Shown here in pieces: positions 6,257 through 6,773 of a DNA stretch of 6,773 bases (positions are counted from its first letter, which is position 1; each line of letters starts with the position of its first letter). The position numbers and the translations under genes are program-made. The DNA comes from Prado023 sp964638055 (GTDB taxonomy: Bacteria; Actinomycetota; Actinomycetes; S36-B12; CAIYMF01): contig CAZWXF010000122.1 in assembly GCA_964638055.1 (NCBI GenBank), positions 1 to 6,773 of the forward strand. Reading direction: 5' to 3'. The notes beneath the pieces are model-generated. The model was not told where the DNA came from and made no database searches. It saw only the letters and a program-made list of their open reading frames with translations.

Positions 6257-6354
6257 CCGCCGAGATCGCCCGCCGGCTCGACACGTTCCACCGCGCGCAG
6301 CCCACCCAGCACCTACGCCTCGATCCACCGATGGGCAGCGTGGTGAGGGCGTGA
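6253..6354 (+). CDS. Possible 33-aa ORF overlapping the lipoprotein stop
   Basis: GTG at 6253 overlaps the lipoprotein stop in a GTGA junction, and the frame runs 33 codons to a TGA at 6352-6354. Thirty of the 33 codons end in G or C, a coding-like bias. The product is basic, has no membrane segment and resembles nothing I know. There is no SD motif before it, so translation would depend on coupling. It could equally be the residue of an older gene or chance in high-GC DNA. Confidence 0.2.
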   Translation: MTAEIARRLDTFHRAQPTQHLRLDPPMGSVVRA

Positions 6355-6658
6355 TTCTGCTCGCGGCCCACGTTCGCTGAACCAACATTGTTGGCCATGA
6401 TCTCGCCGAACACGCATCCTTTGCGCAGGCGACTTGGAGTCAGTCCGAGAGTCGGGCGAGCAGCTGGCCGCGGGCGTCGCGCAGCGCCCTGTCCGGATCT
6501 GGCAGGACCGGCTCTCGGTCACCCCGCCACTCTGGCCAACCTGGCGCGGGGTGCGGCCGACCCCGAGGGGAATCGCTCATCGTCGGGGGGGTTGGGCGCT
6601 GATCGGCCCGCGGCGGGTGGAGTGGTGGGGTTGACCGGTGGGTCCCGGCGAGCACGGC
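6355..6658. other. Intergenic stretch with no convincing gene
   Basis: About 300 bases separate the possible small ORF from the tandem repeats. Apart from the weak minus-strand candidate at 6440-6580 and a 13-base palindrome, CCAACATTGTTGG (6382-6394), I see no gene, RNA or mobile-element hallmark. The 3' end becomes G-rich (runs around 6585-6632) and merges into degenerate repeat-like sequence (ACCGGTGGGTCCCGGC, 6634-6649). Confidence 0.5.
6440..6580 (-). CDS. Possible small protein, 46 aa
   Basis: Minus-strand frame from ATG at 6580 to TGA at 6440. The C-terminal half (PDPDRALRDARGQLLARLSD) looks like a natural amphipathic helix and is encoded mostly by G/C-ending codons; the N-terminal half is Pro/Arg-rich with weaker bias. 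There is no SD motif before the ATG and I recognise no family. It may be a small gene, a gene remnant, or a spurious frame. Confidence 0.2.
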   Translation of the reverse strand: MSDSPRGRPHPAPGWPEWRGDREPVLPDPDRALRDARGQLLARLSD

Positions 6659-6773
6659 GGGCTTGGTCTCGACGAGCTCGACCGACAGGGTCCCGGCGGG
6701 CTTGGTCTCGACAGGCTCGACCGACAGAGTCCCGGCGGGCTTGGTCTCGACGAGCTCGACCGACAGAGTCCCG
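6659..6773. repeat. 39-bp tandem repeat array, at least three copies, open at the window end
   Basis: Copies begin at 6659, 6698 and 6737, each starting GGGCTTGGTCTCGAC and ending GTCCCGGC; the third is cut by the window edge after 37 bases. Copies 1 and 2 differ at three positions (GACGAG versus GACAGG, and CAGGGT versus CAGAGT); copies 1 and 3 differ at one of 37. The core GGTCTCGACNNGCTCGACC resembles the short dispersed intergenic repeats that I associate with Micrococcales genomes. No coding role is apparent. Confidence 0.9.

Noticed and set aside
6222..6413. 63-codon minus-strand frame over the lipoprotein end
   Set aside because: No ribosome binding site, mixed composition and overlap with the lipoprotein gene; no family recognised.
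6659..6773. CRISPR array
   Set aside because: The 39-bp units are contiguous, with no distinct spacers between conserved repeats, and no cas gene is present.

Overview
This is a high-GC window with strongly G/C-ending codons, SD-type ribosome binding sites, an FtsH-type protease gene, a lipoprotein signal peptide and an IS21-type transposase scar. Together these suggest a Gram-positive actinomycete, plausibly a Micrococcales-like lineage; the genus cannot be fixed from the sequence alone.

Left part (1-2667): a 100-residue unrecognised protein is encoded on the minus strand (177-479). It diverges from a membrane-anchored AAA+ zinc metalloprotease of the FtsH type on the plus strand (682-2667). 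The protease has all the core motifs (Walker A, arginine fingers, HEAGH, a distal Asp ligand). It departs from textbook FtsH in a very short extracytoplasmic loop, an E-E Walker B pair and a long insertion in the ATPase domain.

Middle (2668-3195): this is a non-coding junction made of debris. It holds an IstA-like (IS21 family) transposase fragment on the minus strand, then a 15-codon plus-strand scrap. Ten residues of the scrap match the FtsH-like insertion exactly and differ only at synonymous third positions. Two overlapping, mutually exclusive hairpins follow and probably terminate the minus-strand operon on their right.

Right part (3196-6256): a compact polysaccharide module. A processive family 2 glycosyltransferase (3196-4590, minus) overlaps the end of a small single-pass membrane protein gene (4587-5048, minus). 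About 200 bp away a secreted TIM-barrel-like, glycosidase-like lipoprotein (5252-6256, plus) is read in the opposite direction. A reasonable model is that the glycosyltransferase and its small partner make and export a polymer, and the surface lipoprotein trims or binds it. This is inference from domain types and arrangement.

Right end (6257-6773): mostly intergenic. It holds two weak small-ORF candidates and a 39-bp tandem repeat, about three copies, running off the window edge.
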